Part shown: piece by piece, positions 53,032-62,287 of the stretch | Position numbering within the stretch: position 1 is the stretch's first letter | Layout of the letters: each line of letters begins with the position of its first letter | DNA from: Luteolibacter rhizosphaerae | GTDB taxonomy: Bacteria; Verrucomicrobiota; Verrucomicrobiia; Verrucomicrobiales; Akkermansiaceae | Direction of reading: 5' to 3' | Assembly: GCF_025950095.1 (NCBI RefSeq) | Contig: NZ_JAPDDR010000003.1 | Location: 1-64,000 of the forward strand | DNA: 64,000 nucleotides | The notes under the pieces: model-generated | The model's database searches: none | The model's input: only the letters and a program-made list of their open reading frames with translations | Told to the model about the DNA's origin: nothing | Translations under genes and position numbers: made by a program

Positions 53032-55278
53032 TCACTTCTCCAGATGCAGTTCCTGACCGTTCAGGAAACCGCGGAGGTCGAGGCTCTTGTCCTCGCCCAG
53101 GCCGATGGTAACGGCACCCGTCTGGCCTTGGTGGAAGAGGCGGATGCCGAGTTCCTCGCAGTGGGCGGCCCAGCGCGGCGGGATGCGTTCCTCCGAAGGG
53201 AAATCCGAGTGGCTGGCGATGATCGCCTTCGGTTTCACGGCGGCGAGGAAGTCATCGCCCATGGAAGAGTCATGGCGGTTCCGCCCGGCGACGATGATGT
53301 CCGCGGAGAGATCCTTGCCGCTCTCGATCATGTTCCGCTCGGTGGACCATCCGGCATCGCCAAGGAAAAGGATGCGCCAGCCCTGCCAGTGGAGGCGCAG
53401 GATCATGACGCGTTCATCGGCCACGGTGTTCATGTCATCCGGCGGGGGCTGGTGGAGCACTTCCAGCCAGGTATCCCGGTTGACGGGATAGGTCTTCCCC
53501 GGCACGCCGAGGAGCACGGGAAGATGCTTGGCTTCCGCCGCCTTGTTCAGTTCCCGGAAGACCGAGCTCCGTGCGCGGCTGACCGGGCCGAGGATCTGCC
53601 GGACCGGATAGAGCTCCAAGGAATCAAGCGCACCGCCGATATGGCCGCCGTCCGGATGGGTCAGCGCGATGCTATCGGGCTGGAGCCCGAGGTAGCGAAG
53701 CGAGGGGCTCAGAACGCTCCGGAAGGAGGCGCGGCTGCCGGCATCGATCAGCACGGTCGATCCGTCCTGATGCAGCACGGAAGCACCGCCGCCGTAGCCG
53801 GGATCGAAGACGACCATGAAATTCTCCGCCGGACGCCCACGCGGCAGAGTTGAGTTCCCGCCTTGAACGCCCGCGAAGAAGGCGGCCATGCGGGTGCAGC
53901 CATTCGCCACGTGCCCGTTCGCTTTGTTCACCGTCATCTGCAGCGCCGGGAAGGGGCTGAAAACCACCGCCACCAAGGCCAGTGCCATCAAGCCCAGCAC
54001 CAGCACACCGACCAAGGGGCTGGCCAGAATCGAAACCGGTGCCACGAAACCGAAATGCCAAAGCGTTAACGGCACCGAGCCGATGCTTGCCGCGGTCGAG
54101 GCCGCGAGTGCGGAAGCCGTCCACTCCCGCACCCAAAGCCAGAGCGCCCGTGCCTTGCCGTAGAGCGGACGCGGCAGATAGGGCTCGCGCTTCTCGATCC
54201 ACGTGAACAGGCGCGCCGCCACCGCCGTGCCGATGCCGATCACAAAGACCACCCCGAAGGAGAGCTGCACGCCGATCTGGAAGATCAGATGCCCGTTGGT
54301 GAGCACCGCGGCCAGCAATGCGAACCCAAGCGCGTTCAAAAGATCCGGGCGACGGCGAACGAGGAAAGCCCCGAGCAAGGCCGCCGCCATGATGACCGAG
54401 CGCACCGCTGGCGGCTTCATGCCGGTGACCCAGGCGTAGGCAAGCATCCCGGTGAGCAGGATCAGCACGGCCCCGCGCCGTGGCACCCCGAGCAGCTTCA
54501 ACACGAACCAGCCGATCAGGCCGACCATGGCAACGTGCATCCCGCTGACGGAGAAGGCGTGAAGCGTGCCGCTCGCCCGGTACACTTCCACCAGGCTCTC
54601 CGCACCCTCCGGATAATCGCCAAGGACCATCGCACGGATCACGGCGGCCTCCGGCCCGGCCGGGTCCAGTCCCTTGGTCACGGAGTGACGGAAATTCTCC
54701 CGCAGCCCCTCCTGCATCCGGATGAGAGGCGGCGGCGGCTTGGCCTCGAAGGCCTCCGAGGTCGCATCGAAGCTGCCCCATGCCCCCTGCCGATAGAGCC
54801 AGGAGGCGACATCGAAGGTCCCGGGATTCCGCTGCTGGGGGAATGGCAGGAAGCGTCCCTTCGCCGAGATGGTCGCACCCCTCGGAGGAGCGGTGCCCTC
54901 GCCACGGAACCAAACCAAGCCCTCCCCTCCCCTTTCCACCTCGACCAGAGCCGCCCAACCGCGCCCCGAAGATCGGGGGTCCGATTCGATCCGGGCTGTG
55001 ATCTCCGCCGAGCGCACCCGCTCGCGTTCGATCGCCGAACGCTCCTTGATCTGGGTGGCCCAGCGCAGGCCGTAAAGTTGACACGCCAGAAGCGCGAAGG
55101 CCAAGGCGGCAAGGGCAATCCGCCACTGCCGGGCCAGAAGGATCAGGCCGGTGAAAAGCGCCAGACCAATCAGGCCCTGGAGCGGGCGGCCGTCCACGGC
55201 GACGACCGCCGAAGCCGCGACGAGAGCCACCCACAGCAGCGGGTGGCGCTCCACCGTGCGGCGGAGCCGTCCGGCCAT
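53032..55278 (-). CDS. comEC: ComEC/Rec2-type DNA uptake channel with metallo-beta-lactamase domain
   Basis: 748 residues from the ATG at 55278; a TTG at 55290 would overlap the upstream gene by eight bases. The order is as in ComEC: N-terminal DUF4131-like OB region (ITARIESDPRSSGRGWAALV), competence domain of about eight helices with the signature SGTLHAFSVSGMHVAMVGLI, then a metallo-beta-lactamase-like domain from about 500. The zinc motif there reads THPDGGHIGG rather than HxDxDH, losing the second Asp. RILFLGDAGW and IIASHSDF follow. ComEC carries single-stranded DNA across the inner membrane. No other competence genes are nearby. Confidence 0.9.
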   Translation of the reverse strand: MAGRLRRTVERHPLLWVALVAASAVVAVDGRPLQGLIGLALFTGLILLARQWRIALAALAFALLACQLYGLRWATQIKERSAIERERVRSAEITARIESDPRSSGRGWAALVEVERGGEGLVWFRGEGTAPPRGATISAKGRFLPFPQQRNPGTFDVASWLYRQGAWGSFDATSEAFEAKPPPPLIRMQEGLRENFRHSVTKGLDPAGPEAAVIRAMVLGDYPEGAESLVEVYRASGTLHAFSVSGMHVAMVGLIGWFVLKLLGVPRRGAVLILLTGMLAYAWVTGMKPPAVRSVIMAAALLGAFLVRRRPDLLNALGFALLAAVLTNGHLIFQIGVQLSFGVVFVIGIGTAVAARLFTWIEKREPYLPRPLYGKARALWLWVREWTASALAASTAASIGSVPLTLWHFGFVAPVSILASPLVGVLVLGLMALALVAVVFSPFPALQMTVNKANGHVANGCTRMAAFFAGVQGGNSTLPRGRPAENFMVVFDPGYGGGASVLHQDGSTVLIDAGSRASFRSVLSPSLRYLGLQPDSIALTHPDGGHIGGALDSLELYPVRQILGPVSRARSSVFRELNKAAEAKHLPVLLGVPGKTYPVNRDTWLEVLHQPPPDDMNTVADERVMILRLHWQGWRILFLGDAGWSTERNMIESGKDLSADIIVAGRNRHDSSMGDDFLAAVKPKAIIASHSDFPSEERIPPRWAAHCEELGIRLFHQGQTGAVTIGLGEDKSLDLRGFLNGQELHLEK

Positions 55279-55282
55279 GGGA

Positions 55283-55969
55283 TCAGACAAGCCCCCACTC
55301 GTGGAGCTTGTGGCGGGCGTTCGCGGAGTGGCGGGTTTCCGGGAATTGCTCCATCACTTGTTGGAGCGTGGTGGCGGCGGAGCTGCGGTCATGCAGTTCC
55401 TTGTCGTAGATCTCCGCGAGGCGGAACATGAGGTAAGCGGCATCGTTTTCCTCCCACTCCTGGCCTTCGATCGCAGTGCGCAGGGTCGTGACGGCGGAAC
55501 CTGCATCCTCCAGGTGGTCGATCTGGATCTTCGCGATTTCCACCCAAGGCAGACGGTTGAGCGGCTCGGCGACTGCGGCGGCGCGGAAGGCTTCGATAGC
55601 ACCTTCCCAATCGCCTTGGGCGACCTTCGCACGCGCATCGTGCATCGGGTCTTTTTCGACCATCTCGGCGCTGTCGTAAACCGCATGGGTGAAGCGCTGG
55701 GCGATCGCCGGCAGGACGTGGATGACGAAGACGATGCCGACCAGACCGGCGGTGAGGAAGGCGAGCAGGATCCCGGAGAAAGTCTTCTCGCTCTCCTTGC
55801 CCTCGATCTTGTTTTCCAGCGTGTTGATCTCCTCATCGAGATCCTCGCCGGTATTCTTCATCTCGATCAGCTCCTGCTTCTGTTTTTCGATCTCCTTCTC
55901 CGCCCCTGCGAACTTCATCCACATGAAAGCAACGCAAAGGACCAGAACGGCATACACACCCCACTTCAT
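55283..55969 (-). CDS. Membrane-anchored TPR protein with coiled coil
   Basis: 228 residues. One transmembrane segment at about 3-18 (WGVYAVLVLCVAFMWM) leads to a coiled coil (EKEIEKQKQELIEMKNTGED, LENKIEGKE) and a second helix at about 66-88 (SGILLAFLTAGLVGIVFVIH). A soluble TPR-like part follows (ARAKVAQGDWEGAIEAFRAA, LAEIYDKELHDRSSAATTLQ). The gene is four bases before the comEC ATG, so the two probably share translation. A scaffold function near the membrane is inferred. Confidence 0.8.
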   Translation of the reverse strand: MKWGVYAVLVLCVAFMWMKFAGAEKEIEKQKQELIEMKNTGEDLDEEINTLENKIEGKESEKTFSGILLAFLTAGLVGIVFVIHVLPAIAQRFTHAVYDSAEMVEKDPMHDARAKVAQGDWEGAIEAFRAAAVAEPLNRLPWVEIAKIQIDHLEDAGSAVTTLRTAIEGQEWEENDAAYLMFRLAEIYDKELHDRSSAATTLQQVMEQFPETRHSANARHKLHEWGLV

Positions 55970-56063
55970 ATGCCGGGAACCATTCCGTCGGGTTTGCCCG
56001 ACGCAAAGTACAAAATCCGCGGACCTCGGCTGATTTGCGGTGGAGTTTGATCGCCCTCCAGTC

Positions 56064-57521
56064 TCAAAGCTGGTCGGCCACGGCTTCGGCGATTGGGGCG
56101 ATCGGCGAGGCGGTTTCCTCCACGCGGATGGTCTTGGAGGCGCGGAAGTCCGGGAGGAAGACCCGGTTCTCCAGCGCTTTCACGGTGGCCGGATCGGAGA
56201 AGGCGAGGTTCAGCTCGCGGTTGATCCGCATGCTGAGGGTATCGAGGTTCGCGGAGCCGACCTGAGCCCAGCCGTCGCAGATCATGACCTTCATGTGGGT
56301 CATACGCGGGTAGCGGTAGATCTTCGCCCCGGCGTTGATCAGGTCGCGGGCGGTGGCAAGATTCCCCACGTCCATGATGGTGGAGTCACCGCGGGCCGGG
56401 AGAATCACGCGGACATCCACACCGCGACGTGCCGCTGCCGCGAGGGCGAGGGCCGTCTCATCGTGGGCGAAGTAGGGATTCTCGATCCAGATGCGCTTCC
56501 GCGCCGCCCGGATGGCGAGGAGGGAGGCATTCAGGATGTGCCTCTGCCCGCGGGCGGCATCGGTGCGCATCAGACGGACGGGAATGCCATCCGGGATCTT
56601 CTCCGGTCGCTGGACCTCGCCCGGTTTGCGGAAAAGGGCGAAGTCCCCGAAGGGGCCGGCCTTTCGCCATGCACGGTTGAACTGTTTCGTCAGCGACCCG
56701 ACGGCGGGCCCCTCGACCTTCACCATCAGGTCGTGCCACTCGGAATAGTATTCCCGGCCGATGTTCATGCCGCCGAGAATCGCGGTGCGGCGGTCGAAGA
56801 TCAGCAGCTTGGTGTGATCGCAGATCAACCAAGGGTTCATCGTGCGGCGCACGCGTACCTCCGAACCGCTCTTGAGATAGGAGGCGATGTCCGCAGGCGG
56901 CGTGAATCCGGCGGGAGCGGGAGTCTCCGGCGCGGCGCGGTGGGCGAAGGTGCTACCGAGATCGTCGAAAAGCACGCGGACCTTCGCCTCCTGCGACTTC
57001 TGCTTGAAGAGATCCGAATAGCGGACGGCGATGTCGTCGTTGTCGTAGATGAAGACCTGCACATCCACGGTCTTCTTGGTGCTGGCGAGCTGCCGGTCCA
57101 CCTCCCCGAAGAATTCCCGGCCATCCACAAGGAAGGAGACCTTACCCTGCTCCTGCAGGGGGATGCCCTTACTGTCGAGCAGCTTGTCGAACTCCGGCGT
57201 GCCGGGAATCTCCGTGGGCTGCGGCTGCGGGATGATCTCCGCCGGAACATTTCCGGTGACGATCTCGCGGGGCCGATGCCAGAGCACGGCGAGGCCGGTG
57301 CGGATGGTGGTGAAAGGTTGGCGAACCGCCGCCATCCCGGTGGAGCGGAAAGCACTCACCGCCAGTTGCCCGGTGCCCGTGAGCGGATCGACCGCCTGCG
57401 GGCGCATCTCGTCGGACTGATCGGCATTCCGGTGCAGGGAAGCACAGGACGCGCAAAGCAGCGCCAGAGGCGGGACGACCAGCGTCGGGAGCGAGGCGAT
57501 CCGGTGGCGGAGGGGCGGCAT
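56064..57521 (-). CDS. Phospholipase D-family lipoprotein (cardiolipin synthase-like)
   Basis: 485 residues from the ATG at 57521, chosen because it starts a lipoprotein signal (PTLVVPPLALLCASCASL, lipobox ASC). Both HKD motifs are complete: DHTKLLIFDRRTAILGGMN and THMKVMICDGWAQVGSANLD. The SGSEVRVRRTMNPW and RIWIENPYFAHDETAL segments fit cardiolipin synthases and related PLDs. It would form phosphatidyl or phosphodiester bonds at the outer face of the membrane, but the lipoprotein form is unusual for cardiolipin synthase, so another phosphodiester substrate is possible. Confidence 0.85.
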   Translation of the reverse strand: MPPLRHRIASLPTLVVPPLALLCASCASLHRNADQSDEMRPQAVDPLTGTGQLAVSAFRSTGMAAVRQPFTTIRTGLAVLWHRPREIVTGNVPAEIIPQPQPTEIPGTPEFDKLLDSKGIPLQEQGKVSFLVDGREFFGEVDRQLASTKKTVDVQVFIYDNDDIAVRYSDLFKQKSQEAKVRVLFDDLGSTFAHRAAPETPAPAGFTPPADIASYLKSGSEVRVRRTMNPWLICDHTKLLIFDRRTAILGGMNIGREYYSEWHDLMVKVEGPAVGSLTKQFNRAWRKAGPFGDFALFRKPGEVQRPEKIPDGIPVRLMRTDAARGQRHILNASLLAIRAARKRIWIENPYFAHDETALALAAAARRGVDVRVILPARGDSTIMDVGNLATARDLINAGAKIYRYPRMTHMKVMICDGWAQVGSANLDTLSMRINRELNLAFSDPATVKALENRVFLPDFRASKTIRVEETASPIAPIAEAVADQL

Positions 57522-57634
57522 GCCGACACTCAAGCGCGCAGGAGCGATCTGGCAAGCGAGGCTTTGCCCGCGCGGACCTGCACTGCAGAATTGCGGATTA
57601 GGCATGACGGCAAGCCTTTGGTATGAGCCCAGCC

Positions 57635-58147
57635 ATGAAACCTCTCCTGATCGCGCTTTTCGGAGTCGCCAGTGCGTCCCCGGCCATAGGCGGCGATGCC
57701 ACCGCGTTTCAATCTCAGCCAAGCGTTCTCAGCAAGGTCATCGACAGCTTGAACGAGGCGAAAATCGATCACCTCACTCCGAAGATCTATGAGGACGATG
57801 GCCGCAGCTATTCATATTATGTGCAGTCCGCAACCTGGCTAGGGACCTTGGTGCGTGGAGAGGAAGAGTTTCTCCTGGCGACGGCTACCTTCATGCGATC
57901 CAAGGCCAAAGGAGGGGAGCAGGCGATGGCACGCAGCCACGGTTTCCTGCTCTGCCTTTCGAAGGACTTCAAGTTGCTCCATCACTGTCGTCTCGATCCC
58001 GGAGCCGTTCTCGACGGGGACAAATTGGTGCGCGAGGGAAAAGTTATCGCGGATTTCTCTGCCGATGATGAGGCCACAAGGACCCGCGGCTACCTGATCG
58101 ATGGCAGCGACTTCCTGCCTTATCCCTTTTCAAACGAAGAGCGATAG
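57635..58147 (+). CDS. Small secreted protein, unknown function
   Basis: 170 residues from the ATG at 57635, the start that gives a clean signal peptide (MKPLLIALFGVASASPAIGG); an ATG 12 bases earlier is equally possible. The mature part is compact with one visible pair of Cys (FLLCLSKDFKLLHHC) and acidic clusters, and has no motif I recognise. The conserved-looking core is ATWLGTLVRGEEEFLLATAT and SHGFLLCLSKDF. It converges with the metallopeptidase gene, stops six bases apart. Confidence 0.65.
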   Translation: MKPLLIALFGVASASPAIGGDATAFQSQPSVLSKVIDSLNEAKIDHLTPKIYEDDGRSYSYYVQSATWLGTLVRGEEEFLLATATFMRSKAKGGEQAMARSHGFLLCLSKDFKLLHHCRLDPGAVLDGDKLVREGKVIADFSADDEATRTRGYLIDGSDFLPYPFSNEER

Positions 58148-58153
58148 GCTGCA

Positions 58154-58906
58154 TCAATCAATACCCATGTCCTTCCGCATGGCGGCGACCATGAGGACAT
58201 GGCGGAGGTCGTTCTCCTTGCTGGACTCGTTGTCGAAGTTCAGGCCGTAGGGCCAGAAGTGCATGCGGTCGGCGTGGAGCACCGCGTCCTTGCCATCGAA
58301 CTGGCGGACCTGCTCCAGCGCATGCTTGCCGGTCCACTTGCCGTCCTTGATGTTCGCCTGCCAATTCGAGTGGGTGCCGATGCCCAGGGTATGGCCGATC
58401 TCATGCAGCGCGACGCGGCGGTTGATGCTGCCGCCGAAGTTGATCCAGCCATCGTAGTTCGCATCCGCGGTGGGAGTGCCCGGGCTGTTGTTCGCGGTGA
58501 GCTCCTTCTTGAAAACGCCGGTTTTGTTGTAGAGCTCCACGGCGGCATCCATGGCATCGGTGATGCGTTTGCGCCGTTCTTCAGGCCATTTCTCGGAACC
58601 GCCAGAGAGCTTGTACTTGAGATGGGTGCGGACTTTCTCTTCCGGCGCGCTCGACGCGGTCTCGCTGGCAAGCTTGAGCTGCACCCACTCTCGGTCGGCG
58701 GCACTAAGGAAGCGTAGGGGTAGCGCGACTTCCTTGCCATCGCCGCGCTTGATGACCACCGCTTGTGAGTTCGCACGCAAGTAGAGACCCTCGATGGGTC
58801 GGCCGTCGTTCGAGACCCAGGTGCGTGGCTTTGAGCCGTCGTCTGCCTCGCTGGCGATAAGCACGCCAGCAAGGAGGAAAGAAGAGAGCAAGACCTTGGT
58901 CTTCAT
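58154..58906 (-). CDS. Secreted metallopeptidase with N-terminal SHD1-like domain
   Basis: 250 residues from the ATG at 58906, with signal peptide (MKTKVLLSSFLLAGVLIASE). An SHD1-like domain (about 27-80: RTWVSNDGRPIEGLYLRANS, LRFLSAADREWV) is shared by many secreted planctomycete and verrucomicrobial proteins. The zincin part has HEIGHTLGIGTH, an HExxH motif with the metzincin-like Gly at position 8 but the third His at position 12, not 11. The mature part has no Cys. A secreted protease is likely. The exact family is not one I can name. Confidence 0.8.
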   Translation of the reverse strand: MKTKVLLSSFLLAGVLIASEADDGSKPRTWVSNDGRPIEGLYLRANSQAVVIKRGDGKEVALPLRFLSAADREWVQLKLASETASSAPEEKVRTHLKYKLSGGSEKWPEERRKRITDAMDAAVELYNKTGVFKKELTANNSPGTPTADANYDGWINFGGSINRRVALHEIGHTLGIGTHSNWQANIKDGKWTGKHALEQVRQFDGKDAVLHADRMHFWPYGLNFDNESSKENDLRHVLMVAAMRKDMGID

Positions 58907-59031
58907 CGGATGGAGGATGCGGGACGAAAACCCGCAGCCGCCATGATGTTTCGGACATCCCCGTGCATTTCCGCCGCCCGTGCCGAATTGGCAGGGAAGG
59001 CTGGGGAAGAGGTATGGAGGAAGCGCCTCGA

Positions 59032-60759
59032 TCAACCTCTGTTCCCGCCGTCCTTCGGTCCGCGATCGTAATCGAGGATGAAGTTCCGGCCGCGGAGGTT
59101 CGCCCCCTTCGAGATCTGGATCAGCCGCTCGGCGCAGTCCTTGCGCACGTCGATGCAGCTATGTTTCGCGAAGAGCTTCACGTGACCGACGGCGCCATCC
59201 GGCAGGCCGGCTTCGCCATAGAGCATGCCGATGATCTCGCCGACCTTCACGCCGTGGAATTTCCCGAGCGAGAAGAAGAGCGGCACCATCTCCGCATTGT
59301 CGTGCGGGCCTTCGCGGCGCTCACGCGGACCGCGGTCTTCACGCGGGCCACGCTCGTTGAAATTCCCGCGCGGCTCGCGCTCGCGGAATTCACGCGGCTC
59401 GCGGCGTTCGCGGCGCTGGCGATCACGCGGATCCTCGCGGTCTTCCTGAATCTCGCCGAACTCGCGGCCACGCGATTCGCGCAGCAGCGTGAAGAGCACG
59501 CTGGCAACATCCGTGGGGGTATAGCCCTGCTCCAACAAGCGGTCCATCTGGCTTTCGTGGGACTGGAACTCGCCCTTCTCCAGGCGCTCCTTAACCTCCT
59601 CGAAGGCGAGGTCGGCCAGACGGCCTTCCACCTGCTCTTGAGACGGCACCTTCTCGCGGCGGATGACTTGGCGCGTGTAGCGCTCGATCATCTCCAAACG
59701 GTGGATCTCACGGCCGAAGACGAAGCTGACGGCACGACCGCTGCGACCGGCACGACCGGTACGGCCGATACGGTGCACGTAGTCTTCCGGGTCTTGGGGC
59801 AGGTCGTAGTTGAAGACCACATCGATGTTCTCCACATCCAGGCCGCGGGCGGCCACATCGGTGGCGACGAGCAGTTCGATGGTCCCTTCGCGGAAGCGGC
59901 GCAGCACTCGCTCGCGCATCTGCTGGGTGATATCCCCGTGCAGGCGGTCCGCAGTGTAGCCGCGGGCGAGCAGGGCTTCCGTGCACTCGTCCACGGAGCG
60001 CTTGGTATTGCAGAAGATGATGGCGAGGCGGGCCTGCTCCATGTCGAGCAAGCGGGAGAGCACTTCCACCTTCGAGCGCTCGCGCACTTCGAAGTAGCTT
60101 TGGTCGATGGTCGAGACCGTCTTGGCCTTCTGCTCGATCTGGATCGTCTGCGGATCCTTGCCGAAGCGGCCGATGAGGTGGGCAACGCCACGGCTCATGG
60201 TCGCGGAGAAGAACATCGACTGGCGCTCCGGCGGGAGCTGGCCGAGTAGCTCTTCCATCTCCTCGCGGAAGCCGAGGTCGAGCATGCGGTCCGCCTCATC
60301 GAGCACGATGGTAGCGATGCCGCTGACATCGAAGGACCCGCGGCGCACGTGATCCATCACGCGGCCGGGAGTGCCGACCACGACTTGCACGCCATCGCGC
60401 AGGGCGCGGAGCTGGCGGTCCATCGGCGCGCCGCCATAGACGGGCACGGCGCGCAGGGCACCGAGCTTCGAGCCAAGGCGGTGGACTTCCTCGCACACCT
60501 GCACCGCAAGCTCGCGGGTGGGGCAGAGGATCAGGGCCTGCGGTAGGCGCTTCTTGAAATCGAGGCGGGCCAGCAGCGGCAACGTGAACGCGGCGGTCTT
60601 ACCGGACCCGGTGTGCGAAAGGCCGAGGATATCGCGACCGGTCAGCGCGACCGGGATGGCCATGGCTTGGATCGGCGAGGGACGCTCGAAACCCAGGGAT
60701 TCGACGGCGGCGAGCAATTCGGGCGTAAGCCCCAGTTCGGAGAATGGAGGTGTTTCCAT
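59032..60759 (-). CDS. deaD: DEAD-box RNA helicase (DeaD/CsdA-like) with DbpA-type RNA-binding domain
   Basis: 575 residues. All helicase motifs are intact: Q motif [13 protein letters not shown], Walker [26 protein letters not shown] as [12 protein letters not shown] in FFSATMS, and [19 protein letters not shown]. After residue 430 an R/E/G/P-rich linker ([17 protein letters not shown]) leads to a DbpA-like domain ([37 protein letters not shown]). Such helicases remodel ribosomal RNA and mRNA, often in the cold. The stop overlaps only discarded upstream sequence of the metallopeptidase frame. Confidence 0.95.
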   Translation of the reverse strand: METPPFSELGLTPELLAAVESLGFERPSPIQAMAIPVALTGRDILGLSHTGSGKTAAFTLPLLARLDFKKRLPQALILCPTRELAVQVCEEVHRLGSKLGALRAVPVYGGAPMDRQLRALRDGVQVVVGTPGRVMDHVRRGSFDVSGIATIVLDEADRMLDLGFREEMEELLGQLPPERQSMFFSATMSRGVAHLIGRFGKDPQTIQIEQKAKTVSTIDQSYFEVRERSKVEVLSRLLDMEQARLAIIFCNTKRSVDECTEALLARGYTADRLHGDITQQMRERVLRRFREGTIELLVATDVAARGLDVENIDVVFNYDLPQDPEDYVHRIGRTGRAGRSGRAVSFVFGREIHRLEMIERYTRQVIRREKVPSQEQVEGRLADLAFEEVKERLEKGEFQSHESQMDRLLEQGYTPTDVASVLFTLLRESRGREFGEIQEDREDPRDRQRRERREPREFREREPRGNFNERGPREDRGPRERREGPHDNAEMVPLFFSLGKFHGVKVGEIIGMLYGEAGLPDGAVGHVKLFAKHSCIDVRKDCAERLIQISKGANLRGRNFILDYDRGPKDGGNRG

Positions 60760-60912
60760 AAGACAATGTCGGGTGGTTCAAGGACGGATGATCCTGGAAA
60801 CCACGACAAAGACGTCTCCTGGATCGCACAACCCGCAACGGCGGGGCGCGGACACTGGCCGCTTTTTCCCGGCTGGCAAGAAGGATTTTTCGCGGATGCG
60901 GGATAGAGAGTC

Positions 60913-62190
60913 TTAGCGCAGCGTCTTCACGTTCACGAATTCGCGGATGCCTTCCTCACCGAGTTCACGGCCCCAGCCGCTGTCCTTCACGCCCCCGAAG
61001 GGGAAGCGCGGATCGGAAACGACTTGCGTATTGATGGCCACGGTGCCGCTCTCAATCCGCTCCGCAATCGCGCGGGCACGTGCCGGATCGGAAGAGAAAA
61101 CGGCCGCACCAAGGCCGAAGGGCGTGAGGTTCGCGAGCCAGACAGCTTCCTCGTCACCCGATACCTTCACCACCGCGGCCACGGGGCCGAAGGTCTCCTC
61201 ATCGAAAGCGCGGATGCCGGGCTTCACATCCGTTAGAAGCGTGGCCGGATAGTACGACTTATCTCGTAGTTCCGGGATTTCCCCGCCGAGTACGAGGGTG
61301 GCGCCGGCCGCCACGCTATCCTTTACCTGCGCGTGGATTTCATCGCGGAGATCCTCGCGCGCCATCGGGCCGAGCAGCGTGGCCTCGTTCAAGGGATCTC
61401 CCGGCACAAAAACCGCGAGTTCCTTCGCGAGAAGATCGACGAATTCGTCGTGGACGGTCGCGGCGACGAGGAAGCGTTTGGCCGCGATGCAGCTCTGCCC
61501 GCCATTGACCATGCGGGCGGCGGCGCAGGTCTTCGCGGCAGCGGCCAGATCCGCATCGTGGAGGATGAGGTAGGGATCACTGCCGCCAAGCTCGAGCACT
61601 GACTTCTTCAAGTGCTTGCCCGCGGCAGCGGCGACCTTCCGGCCCGCCTCGGTGCTACCGGTGAAGGTGACAGCGCGCACGCGCGGATCCGCAATGAGAG
61701 GCTCGACCTCCTTCCCCGGGATGAACACGGCATGGATCAGATCCCCACGCCCGAAGGCTTCCGCGACCAACGCGACAATCGCCTTCGCGCAGCCGGGGAC
61801 ATTCGTGGCGTGCTTGAGCAGGATGGTATTCCCGGCCATGAGCGCAGGCGCAGCGAAGCGGAATGCCTGCCACAAGGGGAAGTTCCAAGGCATGATGGCT
61901 AGCACGGTGCCGAGCGGCTGATAGATGATGGTGGCACCCTCCCGCTCCTGCGGGGCGAGCATGGCCGCGCCGTGCTCGGCGTAGTAGCGGCAGGCACTGG
62001 CGCACTTCACCGCTTCCGCCCTACCCTGCTTCACCGGCTTGCCCATTTCCTCCGCCATCAGCCGGGCGAGCTCATCCTGTCGGGCTTCCAAGAGATCGGC
62101 GAGACGCTGCAGACCCGCGGCCCGATCCTGATAGGACATCTCCTTCAGCGCGCCGAAGCCCGCCGTCAGTTCGCTCAATGCATCCGCCAT
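60913..62190 (-). CDS. Aldehyde dehydrogenase, succinate-semialdehyde type
   Basis: 425 residues, short for the family (usually 450-490), since the N-terminal oligomerisation strand is reduced. The NAD-binding and catalytic blocks are intact: PWNFPLWQAFRFAAPALMAG, TFTGSTEAGRKVAAAAGKHL, catalytic Glu in VLELGGSDPYLIL, catalytic Cys in NGGQSCIAAKR, and EETFGPVAAVVKV. PFGGVKDSGWGRELGEEGIR is the C-terminal signature. It oxidises an aldehyde (often succinate semialdehyde) with NAD(P). No GABA genes are nearby, so gabD is not asserted. Confidence 0.88.
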   Translation of the reverse strand: MADALSELTAGFGALKEMSYQDRAAGLQRLADLLEARQDELARLMAEEMGKPVKQGRAEAVKCASACRYYAEHGAAMLAPQEREGATIIYQPLGTVLAIMPWNFPLWQAFRFAAPALMAGNTILLKHATNVPGCAKAIVALVAEAFGRGDLIHAVFIPGKEVEPLIADPRVRAVTFTGSTEAGRKVAAAAGKHLKKSVLELGGSDPYLILHDADLAAAAKTCAAARMVNGGQSCIAAKRFLVAATVHDEFVDLLAKELAVFVPGDPLNEATLLGPMAREDLRDEIHAQVKDSVAAGATLVLGGEIPELRDKSYYPATLLTDVKPGIRAFDEETFGPVAAVVKVSGDEEAVWLANLTPFGLGAAVFSSDPARARAIAERIESGTVAINTQVVSDPRFPFGGVKDSGWGRELGEEGIREFVNVKTLR

Positions 62191-62231
62191 GCGCTACCTT
62201 GGACTTGATCGGGGAGCTTCACAAGGAAGAC

Positions 62232-62266
62232 AAAAAAGGCCCCGGCCGCTTGTAGCAGCCGGGGCC
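62232..62266 (-). terminator. Intrinsic terminator after the beta-strand-repeat gene
   Basis: On the minus strand ggccccggc (62266-62258) pairs with gccggggcc (62246-62238) in a 9-bp stem with an 11-base loop, followed by six T (62237-62232). It begins 21 bases after the stop of the gene at 62288 and ends that transcript. Confidence 0.9.
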
Positions 62267-62287
62267 CATGGAGTGGCTCAAGCCGGA

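Noticed and set aside
54289-55431. Plus-strand frame of 380 codons opposite comEC
   Set aside because: Antisense shadow with atypical composition; comEC is clearly real.
58963-60249. Plus-strand frame of 428 codons opposite the DEAD-box helicase
   Set aside because: Antisense shadow; the helicase has every family motif.
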